Part shown: positions 20,530 through 29,794 of the stretch, in pieces
How positions within the stretch are numbered: the first letter of the stretch is position 1
Layout: every line of letters begins with the position of its first letter
Source: Paraclostridium tenue
GTDB lineage: Bacteria; Bacillota; Clostridia; Peptostreptococcales; Peptostreptococcaceae
Length of the DNA stretch: 64,000 bases
Direction: 5' to 3'
Assembly (NCBI RefSeq): GCF_015668515.1
Contig: NZ_JADPFO010000005.1
Location: forward strand, 53,284 to 117,283
Program-made: the position numbers and the translations under genes
Notes under the pieces: generated by a model
Seen by the model: the letters and a program-made list of their open reading frames with translations, nothing else
Databases searched by the model: none
Told to the model about the DNA's origin: nothing

Positions 20530-21816
20530 TTAAACTAAAGATGTAGCTACTTCTTTAGCAGGAGCCTCTGTATACCATCCTCTTAACTTCATAGCATCAG
20601 CTATTCTCTTTATAGACATCATATAAGCAGCAGTTCTCATTTCTACATTACGTTCTTCTGCTAATGCCCATATTTCTTCAAATGCTTTTATCATTAAAGC
20701 TTTTTGTTTTTCTTGAACTTCGTCAAAAGTCCAGTTATATCTCATTAAGTTTTGTACCCATTCAAAGTAAGAAACTGTAACTCCACCACTATTAGCTAAT
20801 ATATCAGGTACTAATGTAACACCTTTTTCAAATAATATATGATCTGCTTCTGGAGTTGTTGGTCCATTAGCACCTTCACATACTATTTTAGCTTTTATAT
20901 CTCCTGCATTAGCTGAAGTTATTTGATTTTCTAAAGCACAAGGCATTAATATATCAACTTCTGTAGTTATTACACTTGTGTCTACAGCTTCAGCTCCTGG
21001 GAACCCTTTTATACATCTATGTTCTTTATTATAAGCCATTAAAGCTTTCATATCTATTCCATCTTTATTATATATAGTTCCTGTATGATCTTCTACATAT
21101 ATAACTTTTGCCCCAGCTTCGTCTATGTACATACCAGCAAAGCTTCCAACGTTTCCAAATCCTTGAAGACCTACAGTAACGTTTGATACATCTATTCCTT
21201 TTTTCTTAGCAGCTTCCATAGCCATTGTAGCAACTCCGTATCCAGTAGCTTCAGTTCTAGCTAAAGATCCGTAAAAATCAACTGGCTTTCCAGTAAATAC
21301 CCCTGGTTGAAATTCACCTGTAACATTAGCATATTCATCAACCATCCAAGCCATTATTTGTCCATTTGTATTAACATCTGGAGCTGGTATATCTTCTTTT
21401 TCCCCTATTATTGGAGCTATAGCTTTAGCAAATCCTCTAGATATTCTTTCTAATTCTCCTTGAGAAAACTCTGTAGGGTCGATGGCCATACCACCTTTTC
21501 CTCCACCATATGGTATACCTACTACTGAACATTTAAAAGTCATCCAAGTAGATAATGCTTTTACTTCATCCATGCAAACTGCTGGATGGAATCTTAATCC
21601 ACCTTTAAATGGTCCACATGCATTATTATGTTGTGATCTATATCCTGTAAATGTTCTTACAGTTCCATCATCCATTTTTACTGGGAATGATACTTCTAAT
21701 ACTCTCATTGGATTTTTTAATATTTCATATACTGCTGGATCAGCCCCTAACTTATCACAAGCAGTTTTAACTTGAGATCTTGCTATCTCTAGAACATTTA
21801 AAGTTTTTTCAGCCAT
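20530..21816 (-). CDS. gluD: Glutamate dehydrogenase (NAD-type)
   Basis: The enzyme interconverts glutamate and 2-oxoglutarate plus ammonia; in amino-acid-fermenting clostridia it runs catabolically with NAD+. The 428 residues are the hexameric short form. The active-site region reads GPFKGGLRFHP, then PYGGGKGGMAIDP with the catalytic Lys and the following DVNTNGQIMAWM. The Rossmann domain has VGLQGFGNVGSFAG. It ends with FEEIWALAEERNVEMRTAAYMMSIKRIADAM. NAD preference is inferred from similarity to clostridial GluD (marker enzyme of C. difficile). It stands alone with its own terminator. Confidence 0.95.
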   Translation of the reverse strand: MAEKTLNVLEIARSQVKTACDKLGADPAVYEILKNPMRVLEVSFPVKMDDGTVRTFTGYRSQHNNACGPFKGGLRFHPAVCMDEVKALSTWMTFKCSVVGIPYGGGKGGMAIDPTEFSQGELERISRGFAKAIAPIIGEKEDIPAPDVNTNGQIMAWMVDEYANVTGEFQPGVFTGKPVDFYGSLARTEATGYGVATMAMEAAKKKGIDVSNVTVGLQGFGNVGSFAGMYIDEAGAKVIYVEDHTGTIYNKDGIDMKALMAYNKEHRCIKGFPGAEAVDTSVITTEVDILMPCALENQITSANAGDIKAKIVCEGANGPTTPEADHILFEKGVTLVPDILANSGGVTVSYFEWVQNLMRYNWTFDEVQEKQKALMIKAFEEIWALAEERNVEMRTAAYMMSIKRIADAMKLRGWYTEAPAKEVATSLV

Positions 21817-21947
21817 TTTAAAAGCCCCCTTAAAATATTTATAATTTTATATCCCCTTGTTTGTTTTAATTGAAAACATTTTCCCTTCGATACATTTTGA
21901 TTATAGCATAGTTTTTTTTAATTTTGTATATAAATTTTATTAGTTTT

Positions 21948-22757
21948 TTATTTAACATATTTTATTTTATTTATCCTTACATCTATTTTATTAACATTTA
22001 TTAAAGTCATTTTATATAAACACCTTATTATATGTTGTTGTAGCTCAAAAACATTCTCAACGCCTTCAAATTCATTAAATTCTAATGCAATAAAAACATT
22101 TAAGTTTCCTTTTTCATTCTCAAATTTTACAGTATTTATTTTATGTATATAGTGAATTTTAGATAATTCATAAAATATTATTTGACTAATAGCATTTTTA
22201 CTTATATAAAATTTTCCAATATAGCTAAAGGTAGGCCTTATTATTGTTTTCTCTACAATAATAGATTCTTTATCTTTCCTTTTAAATAATTTTTTTATAG
22301 GATTTATACTTAAACCACTAGCAATAGGTTTTACCTCTAAAGTAGAAACAGGGATTATGTGATTGCCTGCTTTTCTTGATTCTTTTGCAGCATTTATTTC
22401 TTCTTTTGTAGATATATCCTCTATATAAATAGTTTTATTTATCTTTTCTAACCCCAATCTACTTATAATTTTATTTACCATTTTATCAGATGTTCCTATA
22501 ACTAAAATTTTATCAATCTCTTCTTTTAACAACTTTTCTTTTACATTATCTCTATGTTCTCCATTATTAAATATAGCTATTTTAACAGCTTGAGTTTTAG
22601 TACTTGCTTGTTTTGCTGATAATCCTGCAATTATTTTGTTATTGTGTATTAATATACCATCATCTATTATGTAATTTATATTATAATCATATGCTAATTC
22701 TAAAGCTTTATAACTTTTTCCTGAACCACTTTCTCCTACTAATGCATAAACCTTCAT
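21948..22757 (-). CDS. P-loop nucleotide-binding protein with an Asp23-like C-terminal domain
   Basis: I do not recognise a characterised homologue. The 269-residue protein starts with a textbook Walker A, LVGESGSGKSYKALEL (6-21), and a Rossmann-like region with the LVIGTSDKMVNKI segment near 90-100. After about residue 170 (basic stretch KKLFKRKDK) comes a domain of roughly 95 residues, IGKFYISKNAISQIIFYEL to the end, whose pattern of alternating beta strands and a central helix recalls the Asp23/Gls24 envelope-stress family. A role as ATP-dependent regulatory or envelope-associated protein is a guess. It is a single gene upstream of gluD, with a terminator-like hairpin and a decayed oxidoreductase gene behind it. 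Confidence 0.7.
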   Translation of the reverse strand: MKVYALVGESGSGKSYKALELAYDYNINYIIDDGILIHNNKIIAGLSAKQASTKTQAVKIAIFNNGEHRDNVKEKLLKEEIDKILVIGTSDKMVNKIISRLGLEKINKTIYIEDISTKEEINAAKESRKAGNHIIPVSTLEVKPIASGLSINPIKKLFKRKDKESIIVEKTIIRPTFSYIGKFYISKNAISQIIFYELSKIHYIHKINTVKFENEKGNLNVFIALEFNEFEGVENVFELQQHIIRCLYKMTLINVNKIDVRINKIKYVK

Positions 22758-22783
22758 AGACTTCTCCTATATCCTTATATATT

Positions 22784-22815
22784 TAAAGGCTATAGATTTA
22801 ATCTATAGCCTTTAA
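22784..22815 (-). terminator. Hairpin after the oxidoreductase remnant
   Basis: AAAGGCTATAGATT pairs with AATCTATAGCCTTT, a perfect inverted repeat with only a short T run. It probably was the terminator of the now broken gene at 22818-23012. Confidence 0.6.
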
Positions 22816-22817
22816 TA

Positions 22818-23012
22818 TCATATATTATAGCAAAACTCTCCATTTCCTTTAATAGAAAAGAAATCTGAGTATCCTATATCAAATATTTTGTTTTCTAAAT
22901 CGTTAACTACTACCTTATTTTTTATTAAATAAGTAAATACACTACATAAGGTATATCTCCTTGTATTATAGCACCCTTAATTACATTATCTTTTATTATA
23001 AACTTCTTAATA
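22818..23012 (-). pseudogene. Remnant of the C-terminal end of an NAD/FAD-dependent oxidoreductase
   Basis: Hand translation of the minus strand gives KKFIIKDNVIKGAIIQGD-type residues ending in VVYLLI and a stop; a shift to the next frame continues TYLIKNKVVVNDLENKIFD and DFFSIKGNGEFCYN up to a stop at 22818. The first half resembles the small domain of NirB/rubredoxin-reductase-like flavoproteins (pattern: ...KGAILIGD... then a helix), and the second half the tail of clostridial members. No start codon or flavin-binding part remains; an in-frame stop lies just upstream. I recall an oxidoreductase of this kind near gluD in C. difficile, so this may be its decayed counterpart. The family assignment is moderately secure, decay is clear. 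Confidence 0.6.
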
Positions 23013-23084
23013 TAATACTATATTATATAGATTTAATTCCTACTTATTTATAAATTTAATTTTCTTTTGTATACAATGTCTTTA

Positions 23085-23113
23085 TTGTTATATTGATTTG
23101 TTTTTGCTATAAT
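23085..23113 (+). promoter_or_regulatory. Sigma-A type promoter of the ferredoxin gene
   Basis: TTGTTA (23085-23090) and TATAAT (23108-23113) are separated by exactly 17 bp, 43 bases before the ferredoxin start. One mismatch to consensus in -10/-35 positions that matter least, so a strong constitutive promoter is expected. Confidence 0.82.
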
Positions 23114-23156
23114 ACTATTGAACATATTATTTATATATATTAGGAGGAGATTTAAA

Positions 23157-23327
23157 ATGGCTTACAAAATTAATGATGCTTGTATAAGCTGTGGTGCTTG
23201 CGAAGCTGAGTGCCCAGTTAGCTGTATATCAGCTGGAGATGACAAATACGTTATAGATGCAGACTCTTGTGTTGAGTGTGGTGCTTGTAACGGAGTTTGT
23301 CCTGTAGATGCTCCACAACCTGAGTAA
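23157..23327 (+). CDS. 2[4Fe-4S] ferredoxin
   Basis: A 56-residue low-potential electron carrier of the clostridial type. Two cluster motifs are complete: CISCGACEAECPVSC and CVECGACNGVCPVD, each with four Cys in the CxxCxxCxxxCP pattern. I use the ATG at 23157, preceded by AGGAGGAGA, giving MAYKINDACIS; a reading from an upstream codon (23118) would add a basic peptide unlike ferredoxins. Likely partners in this window include the Vor oxidoreductase. It has its own promoter and a strong terminator, and faces the convergent rex gene. Confidence 0.97.
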   Translation: MAYKINDACISCGACEAECPVSCISAGDDKYVIDADSCVECGACNGVCPVDAPQPE

Positions 23328-23328
23328 T

Positions 23329-23380
23329 AAATAGTATAAAAAAACTACCTACATTGTAGGTAGTTTTTTTATACTATTTA
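23329..23380. terminator. Bidirectional terminator between ferredoxin and rex
   Basis: A perfect inverted repeat with AAAAAACTACCTACA and TGTAGGTAGTTTTTT at its core extends outward over AAATAGTAT/ATACTATTT. It reaches into the last codons of rex. Confidence 0.92.
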
Positions 23381-24003
23381 TTTTCGTTCATAAGATATGA
23401 TAAAGTAAATAAACTTTCAGTTAAATTTACATTTTCAACGATAACATCATTTGGAACTTCTAAATCTAATGGAGCAAAATTCCAAATACCTTTTATACCA
23501 ACTTTCACAAGTCTGTCTACAACATCTTGTGCTCCATTTTTAGGTATACATAATATTGCTATATCAATATTATTTTCTTCTACAAACTCTTCTATACTTT
23601 CAGAATCAAGTATTTCAAAATCTCTAATTTTTAATCCTATCATTCTTGGATTTGCATCAAATAAAGCTTTTATTTTAAACCCGGCTTTTGTAAACCCAGA
23701 ATAGTTTGCTATTGCTTGTCCTAAGTTACCAGCACCTATTATAATAGAATTGTATGTTCTAGATAAACCTAATATTTTACCTATCTCATTATACAATTCT
23801 TCAACATTATATCCGTATCCTTGCTGTCCAAAACCACCGAAGTTATTTAAATCTTGTCTAATTTGAGATGCTGTAAATCCTATTATATCACTTAACTCTT
23901 TAGAAGATATTCTTTGTATATCTCTATCTAATAAATCTCCAAGGTATCTATGATATTTAGGTAATCTTCTTATTACAGCCATAGAAATATTTCTATTACT
24001 CAT
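23374..24003 (-). CDS. rex: Redox-sensing transcriptional repressor Rex
   Basis: Rex is a dimeric repressor that leaves DNA when NADH is high, controlling fermentation and NADH-consuming genes. The 209-residue protein has an N-terminal winged helix (RRLPKYHRYLGDLL, SKELSDIIGFTASQIRQDLNNFG, with FGGFGQQGYGY wing) and a C-terminal Rossmann domain whose NAD(H) motif is IIGAGNLGQAIANY. Near the end FAPLDLEVPNDVIVENVNL is family typical. It is convergent with the ferredoxin gene and divergent from the ABC-F gene, 133 bp away. Confidence 0.97.
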   Translation of the reverse strand: MSNRNISMAVIRRLPKYHRYLGDLLDRDIQRISSKELSDIIGFTASQIRQDLNNFGGFGQQGYGYNVEELYNEIGKILGLSRTYNSIIIGAGNLGQAIANYSGFTKAGFKIKALFDANPRMIGLKIRDFEILDSESIEEFVEENNIDIAILCIPKNGAQDVVDRLVKVGIKGIWNFAPLDLEVPNDVIVENVNLTESLFTLSYLMNENK

Positions 24004-24136
24004 GTCATCACCTCCTGTATAGTCATAATCCCTATTTTCGTATAATCTATGCTATTTTTTTAACATAGTGCATATATCCTTGATTATATTATACCAAAAC
24101 ATTATAATTTTAGATAGTTTAAGGAGGTATAAATTT

Positions 24137-26050
24137 ATGATTGTTTTGTCATGTAATAACTTAAATAAAAGTTTTGGAATAGATACTATATTAGAAAATA
24201 TTAGCTTTACAGTAAATGAAGGAGATAAAGTTGGTATTATAGGCGTTAACGGAACAGGTAAAACAACTTTATTCAAGATTCTTTCAGGAATATATGGATA
24301 TGATAGTGGAGATATATATCTTGGAAAAGGTGTAGAAATAGGCTATCTTGAACAAAATACTAATTTTCAATCGGAAAAAAGTATATATGAAGAAGTTTTA
24401 GAAGTTTTTTCAGATTTAATGGAAATGGAAAACTATATAAGAAATTTAGAAATTAGAATTTCTGAAGAAAGTTCAAATCCAAATTCAAAAGAATTAGACA
24501 AGCTTATGAATGAATACTCGCATAAGCTAGAGCTTTTTTCAGAATTAAATGGTTATGGATATAAGTCTGAAGTTAAAGGAATTTTAAAAGGTCTAGGATT
24601 TTCTGATAACGATATGCAAACTCCAATAAACATATTGTCAGGTGGAGAAAAAACTAGAGTCTTACTTTCAAAATTATTGCTTAAAAACCCTTCACTTTTA
24701 TTATTAGACGAACCTACTAACCACCTAGATTCAGATGCCATAGAATGGCTTGAAGTTTTCTTAAAACAATACAAAGGAACAGTTATTATCATTTCACACG
24801 ATAGATATTTCTTAGATCAAGTTGTTAATAGAGTATTTGAAATTCATAATAAAAAACTTAGAACATATAATGGAAACTACTCTAAATTTATAGAGTTATC
24901 TAAAGTTGAGAAAGAATTAGAAGTTAAAAAATATGAAGATCAACAAAAAGAAATTAAAAAACAAGAAGAATCAATAGAAAGATTAAAAGCTTACGGTAGA
25001 GAAAAACATTTAAAAAGAGCTAGAAGTAAAGAAAAAATGCTTGATAAAGTTGAGGTTTTAGATAGACCTGATGTTCATAGAAAAAGAGCAAGTATAAAAT
25101 TTAGTCCTTCTGTTTCTAGCGGTAATGATGTTTTAGAAGTTAAAGATATTTCTATGGGTTATGGAGAAAGAATTCTTTTTAAGGATATAAACTTTAATAT
25201 ATATAGAGGTGAAAAAGTTGCACTAATTGGAGCTAACGGTATTGGTAAATCTACCTTATTCAAAATTATTATGAACGAAATAGTACCTCTATCAGGTAGT
25301 ACTAAACTTGGTACAAATGTACATGTCGATTATTTCCACCAAGAGCAAAAAACTCTTAATTTAGATAATACTATAATAGATGAAATCTGGGATGATCATC
25401 CAGAATTAAATCAAACAAATCTTAGAAATATGCTAGGTTCTTTCTTATTTGAAGATGAAGAAGTATTTAAGAAAATCTCTACTTTAAGTGGTGGAGAAAG
25501 AGCAAGAGTTGCAATATTAAAACTTATATTATCCAATGCTAACTTCTTGTTACTAGACGAACCTACAAATCACCTTGATATAGATTCTAAAGAAGTGTTA
25601 GAAGAAGCACTTTTAAATTATACAGGTACTTTATTTACAATATCTCATGATAGATATTTTTTAAATACTGTAGTTGATAAAATTTTAGTTCTAGACTCTG
25701 AAGGTATTACTGAATACTTAGGAAACTACGACTACTATATGGAAAAGAAAAAACAAACTCTAGAAATGAATACTGTAGAAGTTGTTGAAGAGAAAACTAA
25801 AACTCAATTAAAAGATGAAAAAAGAAAAGAAAGAGAACAAAGAGAGATAGAAAAAAAAGCTAGAATCAAGAGACAAAATATAGAAAAAGAAATTGAAGAA
25901 ATTGAAGGTAAGATTGAAGAACTAGATTTACTTATGTGCCAAGAAGAAGTTTATTCTAATCCTGAAAAATCTAAGGAAGTAAGTCAAAATAAATCTAATC
26001 TTGAAGAAAAATTAAATAATCTTTACGAAGAATGGGAACAGCTAATGTAA
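24137..26050 (+). CDS. ABC-F family ATPase (ribosome-associated)
   Basis: ABC-F proteins lack membrane domains and act on the ribosome. This one has 637 residues with two ATP-binding cassettes: Walker A GVNGTGKTT then LSGGEKTR and LLLDEPTNHLDS in the first, and GANGIGKST then LSGGERAR and LLLDEPTNHLDI in the second. Between them is the charged P-site linker (roughly 240-310, rich in Lys/Glu), and the C-terminus (about 545-637) is a long Lys/Glu coiled coil. Start ATG 24137 has AAGGAGG 10 bases before it. The layout is that of YdiF/Uup-like housekeeping members; antibiotic resistance is not indicated by the sequence. Confidence 0.93.
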   Translation: MIVLSCNNLNKSFGIDTILENISFTVNEGDKVGIIGVNGTGKTTLFKILSGIYGYDSGDIYLGKGVEIGYLEQNTNFQSEKSIYEEVLEVFSDLMEMENYIRNLEIRISEESSNPNSKELDKLMNEYSHKLELFSELNGYGYKSEVKGILKGLGFSDNDMQTPINILSGGEKTRVLLSKLLLKNPSLLLLDEPTNHLDSDAIEWLEVFLKQYKGTVIIISHDRYFLDQVVNRVFEIHNKKLRTYNGNYSKFIELSKVEKELEVKKYEDQQKEIKKQEESIERLKAYGREKHLKRARSKEKMLDKVEVLDRPDVHRKRASIKFSPSVSSGNDVLEVKDISMGYGERILFKDINFNIYRGEKVALIGANGIGKSTLFKIIMNEIVPLSGSTKLGTNVHVDYFHQEQKTLNLDNTIIDEIWDDHPELNQTNLRNMLGSFLFEDEEVFKKISTLSGGERARVAILKLILSNANFLLLDEPTNHLDIDSKEVLEEALLNYTGTLFTISHDRYFLNTVVDKILVLDSEGITEYLGNYDYYMEKKKQTLEMNTVEVVEEKTKTQLKDEKRKEREQREIEKKARIKRQNIEKEIEEIEGKIEELDLLMCQEEVYSNPEKSKEVSQNKSNLEEKLNNLYEEWEQLM

Positions 26051-26064
26051 GCTGTTCTTTTTAT
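26036..26064 (+). terminator. Terminator overlapping the ABC-F stop codon
   Basis: GAACAGCT and AGCTGTTC form the stem with the loop AATGTA, the stop TAA (26048-26050) spans the loop and the start of the 3' arm, and TTTTTATTT follows. Confidence 0.85.
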
Positions 26065-26159
26065 TTCGATAATTCTGATTTTTCCATAATAAATTAGTTG
26101 CTATATATGTGTTGTTTATATTACCATAGTATAGACATTAAAATTTAGGGGGTGCTTAT

Positions 26160-27536
26160 TTGAATAATATTTTAAATTTAAACGATGAAAATAAGAGATT
26201 TTATAAACTATTAATTTCACTTTGTATACCTATAATCATACAAAATCTTATCTCAACTTCAGTAAATGTTATAGATACCGTTATGATCAGTAGTTTAGGA
26301 GAAACTTCAGTTGCTTCCATAGGAGTTGCTAATCAGTTTTTCTTCTTATTTAATATGACCTTATCTGGTTTAACAGGTGGAGCAGGTTTATTTATATCTC
26401 AATTTTATGGAAAAAATGATATTAATAACATAAAAAAAGTGACAGGATTAAATGTTTTACTTGGCATAATACTTGGACTAATATTTCTTATACCTGCGCT
26501 TTTCTTTCCAAAACTAATAATACACTTTTTCTCTTATGATCCTAATGTAATAAAACTTTGTATTGATTACTTTAGCATAATAGCATTTTGTTATCCTTTA
26601 ATTGCAGTTAGTACTGTTTTTAGTATGGGATCTAGAAGTGTAAGAAATCCTAAATTAGGAATGATTTGTAGTGCAGTAGCTCTTATAAGTAATATAATCT
26701 TAAATTATGGATTAATATTTGGTAATTTAGGTCTTCCTGCATTAGGAGTTAAAGGTGCAGCCTTAGCAACTGTTATAGCTAGATTAATTGAATTTTCACT
26801 TTTAATTGCCTATGTTTATGTAGTTAAAAAGAATTATGTTTTAAGATTTAATTTAAGCAATTTAAAATCTATCGACAAATCATTTATAAATGCATTTTTT
26901 GCTAAAAGTACACCAATCTTATTAAATGATTCTGGTTGGGCTATAGGAACTGTGTTATATTCTGTAGCATATTCTAAAGCAGGTACTTCTGCGATTGCTG
27001 CAAGTCAAATAGCAACAAGTACAGGTAACTTCTTTATAATGACTGCTGTTTGTGTAGCTATAGGAGCATCTATTATGCTAGGAAATGAACTTGGAGCAGA
27101 TAATAAAGAAGTCGCTATTGATTATGCTAAAAAGTTTTCTAAGATTGTATTTGTTGTAGGAACTCTATTTGGTATACTTCTTATATTTAATATTCCTATG
27201 CTACTTAAGATGTTTAGCGTCTCTGATAGTCTAGCACCTGATATCATTAAGATATTTGTTATTATGGGATTATTAATGGGACTTAAATCTTTTAATACAC
27301 TTTTAGTTATAGGTATATTAAGAAGTGGTGGAGATACTAAATACTCTTTATTCTTAGAATTAGGATGTATGTGGTTAGTCTCACTTCCTCTTACTTTTAT
27401 ATTCGCTATTAAAGGAGCGCCAATTTACGTACTTGTTCTTATTACTTATTCTGAAGAAATAGTAAAATTCATATTTGGTGTCCCTAGAGCATTATCTAAA
27501 AAGTGGGTTGCTAACATCGTTAAAGAAATTAATTAA
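26160..27536 (+). CDS. MATE family multidrug/sodium antiporter
   Basis: A 458-residue export protein of the inner membrane with the usual twelve hydrophobic segments in two MatE halves (about 15-180 and 240-400). Family marks include FINAFFAKSTPIL before the second half, VNVIDTVMISSLGETSVASIGVANQ in helix 2 and ILRSGGDTKYSLFLELGCMWLVSLPL late. It begins at TTG 26160, with GGGGGTG 5 bases before it and no nearer ATG. Substrates cannot be inferred; efflux of organic cations coupled to Na+ or H+ is typical. It is a single gene between terminators. Confidence 0.92.
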   Translation: MNNILNLNDENKRFYKLLISLCIPIIIQNLISTSVNVIDTVMISSLGETSVASIGVANQFFFLFNMTLSGLTGGAGLFISQFYGKNDINNIKKVTGLNVLLGIILGLIFLIPALFFPKLIIHFFSYDPNVIKLCIDYFSIIAFCYPLIAVSTVFSMGSRSVRNPKLGMICSAVALISNIILNYGLIFGNLGLPALGVKGAALATVIARLIEFSLLIAYVYVVKKNYVLRFNLSNLKSIDKSFINAFFAKSTPILLNDSGWAIGTVLYSVAYSKAGTSAIAASQIATSTGNFFIMTAVCVAIGASIMLGNELGADNKEVAIDYAKKFSKIVFVVGTLFGILLIFNIPMLLKMFSVSDSLAPDIIKIFVIMGLLMGLKSFNTLLVIGILRSGGDTKYSLFLELGCMWLVSLPLTFIFAIKGAPIYVLVLITYSEEIVKFIFGVPRALSKKWVANIVKEIN

Positions 27537-27537
27537 T

Positions 27538-27594
27538 AAAGCTTGGACTTATAAAATAGTAATTTAATATTTTATAAGTCCAAGCTTTTATTTT
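27538..27594. terminator. Bidirectional terminator between MATE gene and tsaD
   Basis: AAAGCTTGGACTTATAAAAT pairs with ATTTTATAAGTCCAAGCTTT, a 20-bp stem; T residues follow on both strands. Confidence 0.92.
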
Positions 27595-27610
27595 TAGCAA
27601 TATAAATTAT

Positions 27611-28627
27611 TTAATTTTGTCCAATTTTTAAATTTGGAACTGCATTTAAGCTCATATCATCTCTTCTTCCATTAATAAAACTATAATATCCTGCACATCC
27701 AATCATAGCTGCATTATCTGTACATAAAATAGGAGATGGATACTTAACTTTTATATTTTGTTTTTCACCCATAATTGTTAGTTTTTCTCTAAGTGCTGAA
27801 TTTGATGCAACCCCTCCAGCTAAGGCAATAGTATCATATCCTTTTTCTTTTGCTGCCTTTATAGCTTTTTTAGATAAAACTTCTACTACAGCCTCTTGGA
27901 AAGATGCTGCTACATCTTCTACTACTATTTCTTCTTTTTTCATTTTTTTAGCATTTAAATAATTTAAAACTGCTGACTTTAAACCACTAAAGCTAAAGTC
28001 ATATCCTTCATCCATACATGCTCTAGGAAAATCTATTGCTTTTTTGTTACCACTTTTAGCCAATCTATCAATTATTGGTCCACCTGGATATCCTAATCCC
28101 ATGGCTCTTGCTATTTTATCAAATGCCTCTCCTGATGCATCATCCTTAGTTTTTCCTAAGATTTCATATTTACCATAATCTTTAACTTCTACTAAGTGAG
28201 TATGTCCACCTGAAACTATTAATGTTATAAATGGAGGTTTTAAATCTTTATCTTGTATATAATTAGCACTTACATGCCCTTCTATATGATTTACACCTAC
28301 TAATGGTATATCTAAAGTGTATGCTAGTGCTTTAGCATAAGATAATCCCACTAAAACTGCCCCTACTAATCCAGGTCCATATGTTACTGCTATATGGTCA
28401 ATATCATCAAATGTTACTTTTGCTTCATCAAGAGCTTGTTGAACAACCATAGGTATATTTTCTATATGTTTTCTAGATGCAACCTCTGGTACAACTCCAC
28501 CAAATTTTTTATGTAATTCAATTTGAGTTGATATTATATTACTTAAAACTTCTCTTCCATTTTTAAGAATTGCACAAGCTGTTTCATCACAGCTAGATTC
28601 TATAGCTAATGTTATTATATCTTTCAT
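27611..28627 (-). CDS. tsaD: tRNA N6-adenosine threonylcarbamoyltransferase
   Basis: TsaD transfers the threonylcarbamoyl group to A37 of ANN-decoding tRNAs, working with TsaB and TsaE, both encoded just upstream. After the start at ATG 28627 ([19 protein letters not shown], preceded by AGAGGTG) the ASKHA-fold protein has 338 residues. Metal ligands lie in [12 protein letters not shown], and [27 protein letters not shown] and [12 protein letters not shown] are all present. An ATG nine codons earlier lacks a suitable ribosome site and overlaps rimI further. It is the last gene of tsaE-tsaB-rimI-tsaD. Confidence 0.97.
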   Translation of the reverse strand: MKDIITLAIESSCDETACAILKNGREVLSNIISTQIELHKKFGGVVPEVASRKHIENIPMVVQQALDEAKVTFDDIDHIAVTYGPGLVGAVLVGLSYAKALAYTLDIPLVGVNHIEGHVSANYIQDKDLKPPFITLIVSGGHTHLVEVKDYGKYEILGKTKDDASGEAFDKIARAMGLGYPGGPIIDRLAKSGNKKAIDFPRACMDEGYDFSFSGLKSAVLNYLNAKKMKKEEIVVEDVAASFQEAVVEVLSKKAIKAAKEKGYDTIALAGGVASNSALREKLTIMGEKQNIKVKYPSPILCTDNAAMIGCAGYYSFINGRRDDMSLNAVPNLKIGQN

Positions 28628-28629
28628 CA

Positions 28630-29088
28630 CTACACCTCTTTTAATTGGCTCCACATTATCATTGCATCTTCTTTGTTGTCACTGTAATATTCTTTTCTTA
28701 TTCCAGCTAATTTAAATCCATATTTTTTATATAAATTTTGAGCTACTAAATTAGAAACTCTTACCTCTAAAGTCATAGCAAATATGTGATTTTCTTTACA
28801 CTTTTCAACAAGATGCTTTATAAGTTTATCGCCTATCTTTTGTCCTCTATAATCACTATGTACTGCAACGTTTGTTATATGTCCTTCACCAGCTATGAAC
28901 CATATTCCTACATAGCCAACAATCTTTTTATCTATTTGCGCTACTAAATATCTAGCAACATCATTTTTCATTTCTTTTTCAAATTCAGACTTAGACCAGT
29001 AATGTTCAAAGCAATTTTTTTCTACTTGAAAAACGCCTTCTACATCATCTATATTCATGTCTCTTATTATTAAATTGCTATTTGTCAT
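28630..29088 (-). CDS. rimI: Ribosomal-protein-alanine N-acetyltransferase (RimI family GNAT)
   Basis: This 152-residue GNAT protein has the acetyl-CoA-binding motif [22 protein letters not shown] and the C-terminal [34 protein letters not shown], which is characteristic of RimI. It sits between tsaB and tsaD, its standard place in Firmicutes, overlapping tsaB by 11 bases. The classical target is the N-terminal alanine of ribosomal protein S18; this is inferred from the family. Confidence 0.92.
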   Translation of the reverse strand: MTNSNLIIRDMNIDDVEGVFQVEKNCFEHYWSKSEFEKEMKNDVARYLVAQIDKKIVGYVGIWFIAGEGHITNVAVHSDYRGQKIGDKLIKHLVEKCKENHIFAMTLEVRVSNLVAQNLYKKYGFKLAGIRKEYYSDNKEDAMIMWSQLKEV

Positions 29089-29794
29089 TTTCTAACCTCT
29101 TAATTTTTTCTTCATATTGAACTTCTGCTTGAGATTTTCTTATATACATTGGATTTACAGTATAGCAATTATATACATCCATATCTTTATGGTATTTCAT
29201 AGCTCCTATTGCACATAAACTACTTGCTTTGCTAACATTATTAGATGCTGACGCTACGTAAATATTTTCAACTGGTTCAAGCTTTTCTTTATATAAAATC
29301 GTAGCTTCCCCAACTAAAATAAAATCTTCATCTTTATTAGATAATTCTTCTATTAATGATTCTATTTCAATAACTTTTATATCTTCTATTGTTTTAAATT
29401 CTCCATTTTCAAACTTATACTTTCCTGTATAAACTTGATTTCTTTGAGCATCTAAAATAGGGCATATTATTTTATCACATAAATTCATATTAAATGCTAG
29501 AGATTCTAAAGAATTGACAGCTATTATTGGTAAGTTTCTAACTTGAGCTATTGCTTTTGCTGTAGCCATAGAAATTCTAAGTCCAGTAAATGAACCCGGT
29601 CCTATACATATTGCTATTGAATCTATGTCTTTTATATTTAAATCACTTTCTTTTATCATTGATTCAATCATTACCATAAGTTTTTGAGAATGTGTTTTTT
29701 TAGTATTTACTGTATATTCACAAATTAATTTTTCATCTTCTATAACACACACACTAGTTGAATGTGTAGAAGTATCTATTCCTAATATTTTCAT
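29078..29794 (-). CDS. tsaB: tRNA threonylcarbamoyladenosine biosynthesis protein TsaB
   Basis: TsaB is the inactive ASKHA partner that binds TsaD and activates it. The 238 residues have the opening LGIDTSTHSTSVCVIEDEKL and the family-typical IDSIAICIGPGSFTGLRISMATAKA, followed by NSLESLA and CPILDAQRNQVYTGKY. It starts right at the end of tsaE (1-base overlap), consistent with an operon producing the TsaBDE complex. Confidence 0.96.
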   Translation of the reverse strand: MKILGIDTSTHSTSVCVIEDEKLICEYTVNTKKTHSQKLMVMIESMIKESDLNIKDIDSIAICIGPGSFTGLRISMATAKAIAQVRNLPIIAVNSLESLAFNMNLCDKIICPILDAQRNQVYTGKYKFENGEFKTIEDIKVIEIESLIEELSNKDEDFILVGEATILYKEKLEPVENIYVASASNNVSKASSLCAIGAMKYHKDMDVYNCYTVNPMYIRKSQAEVQYEEKIKRLENDK

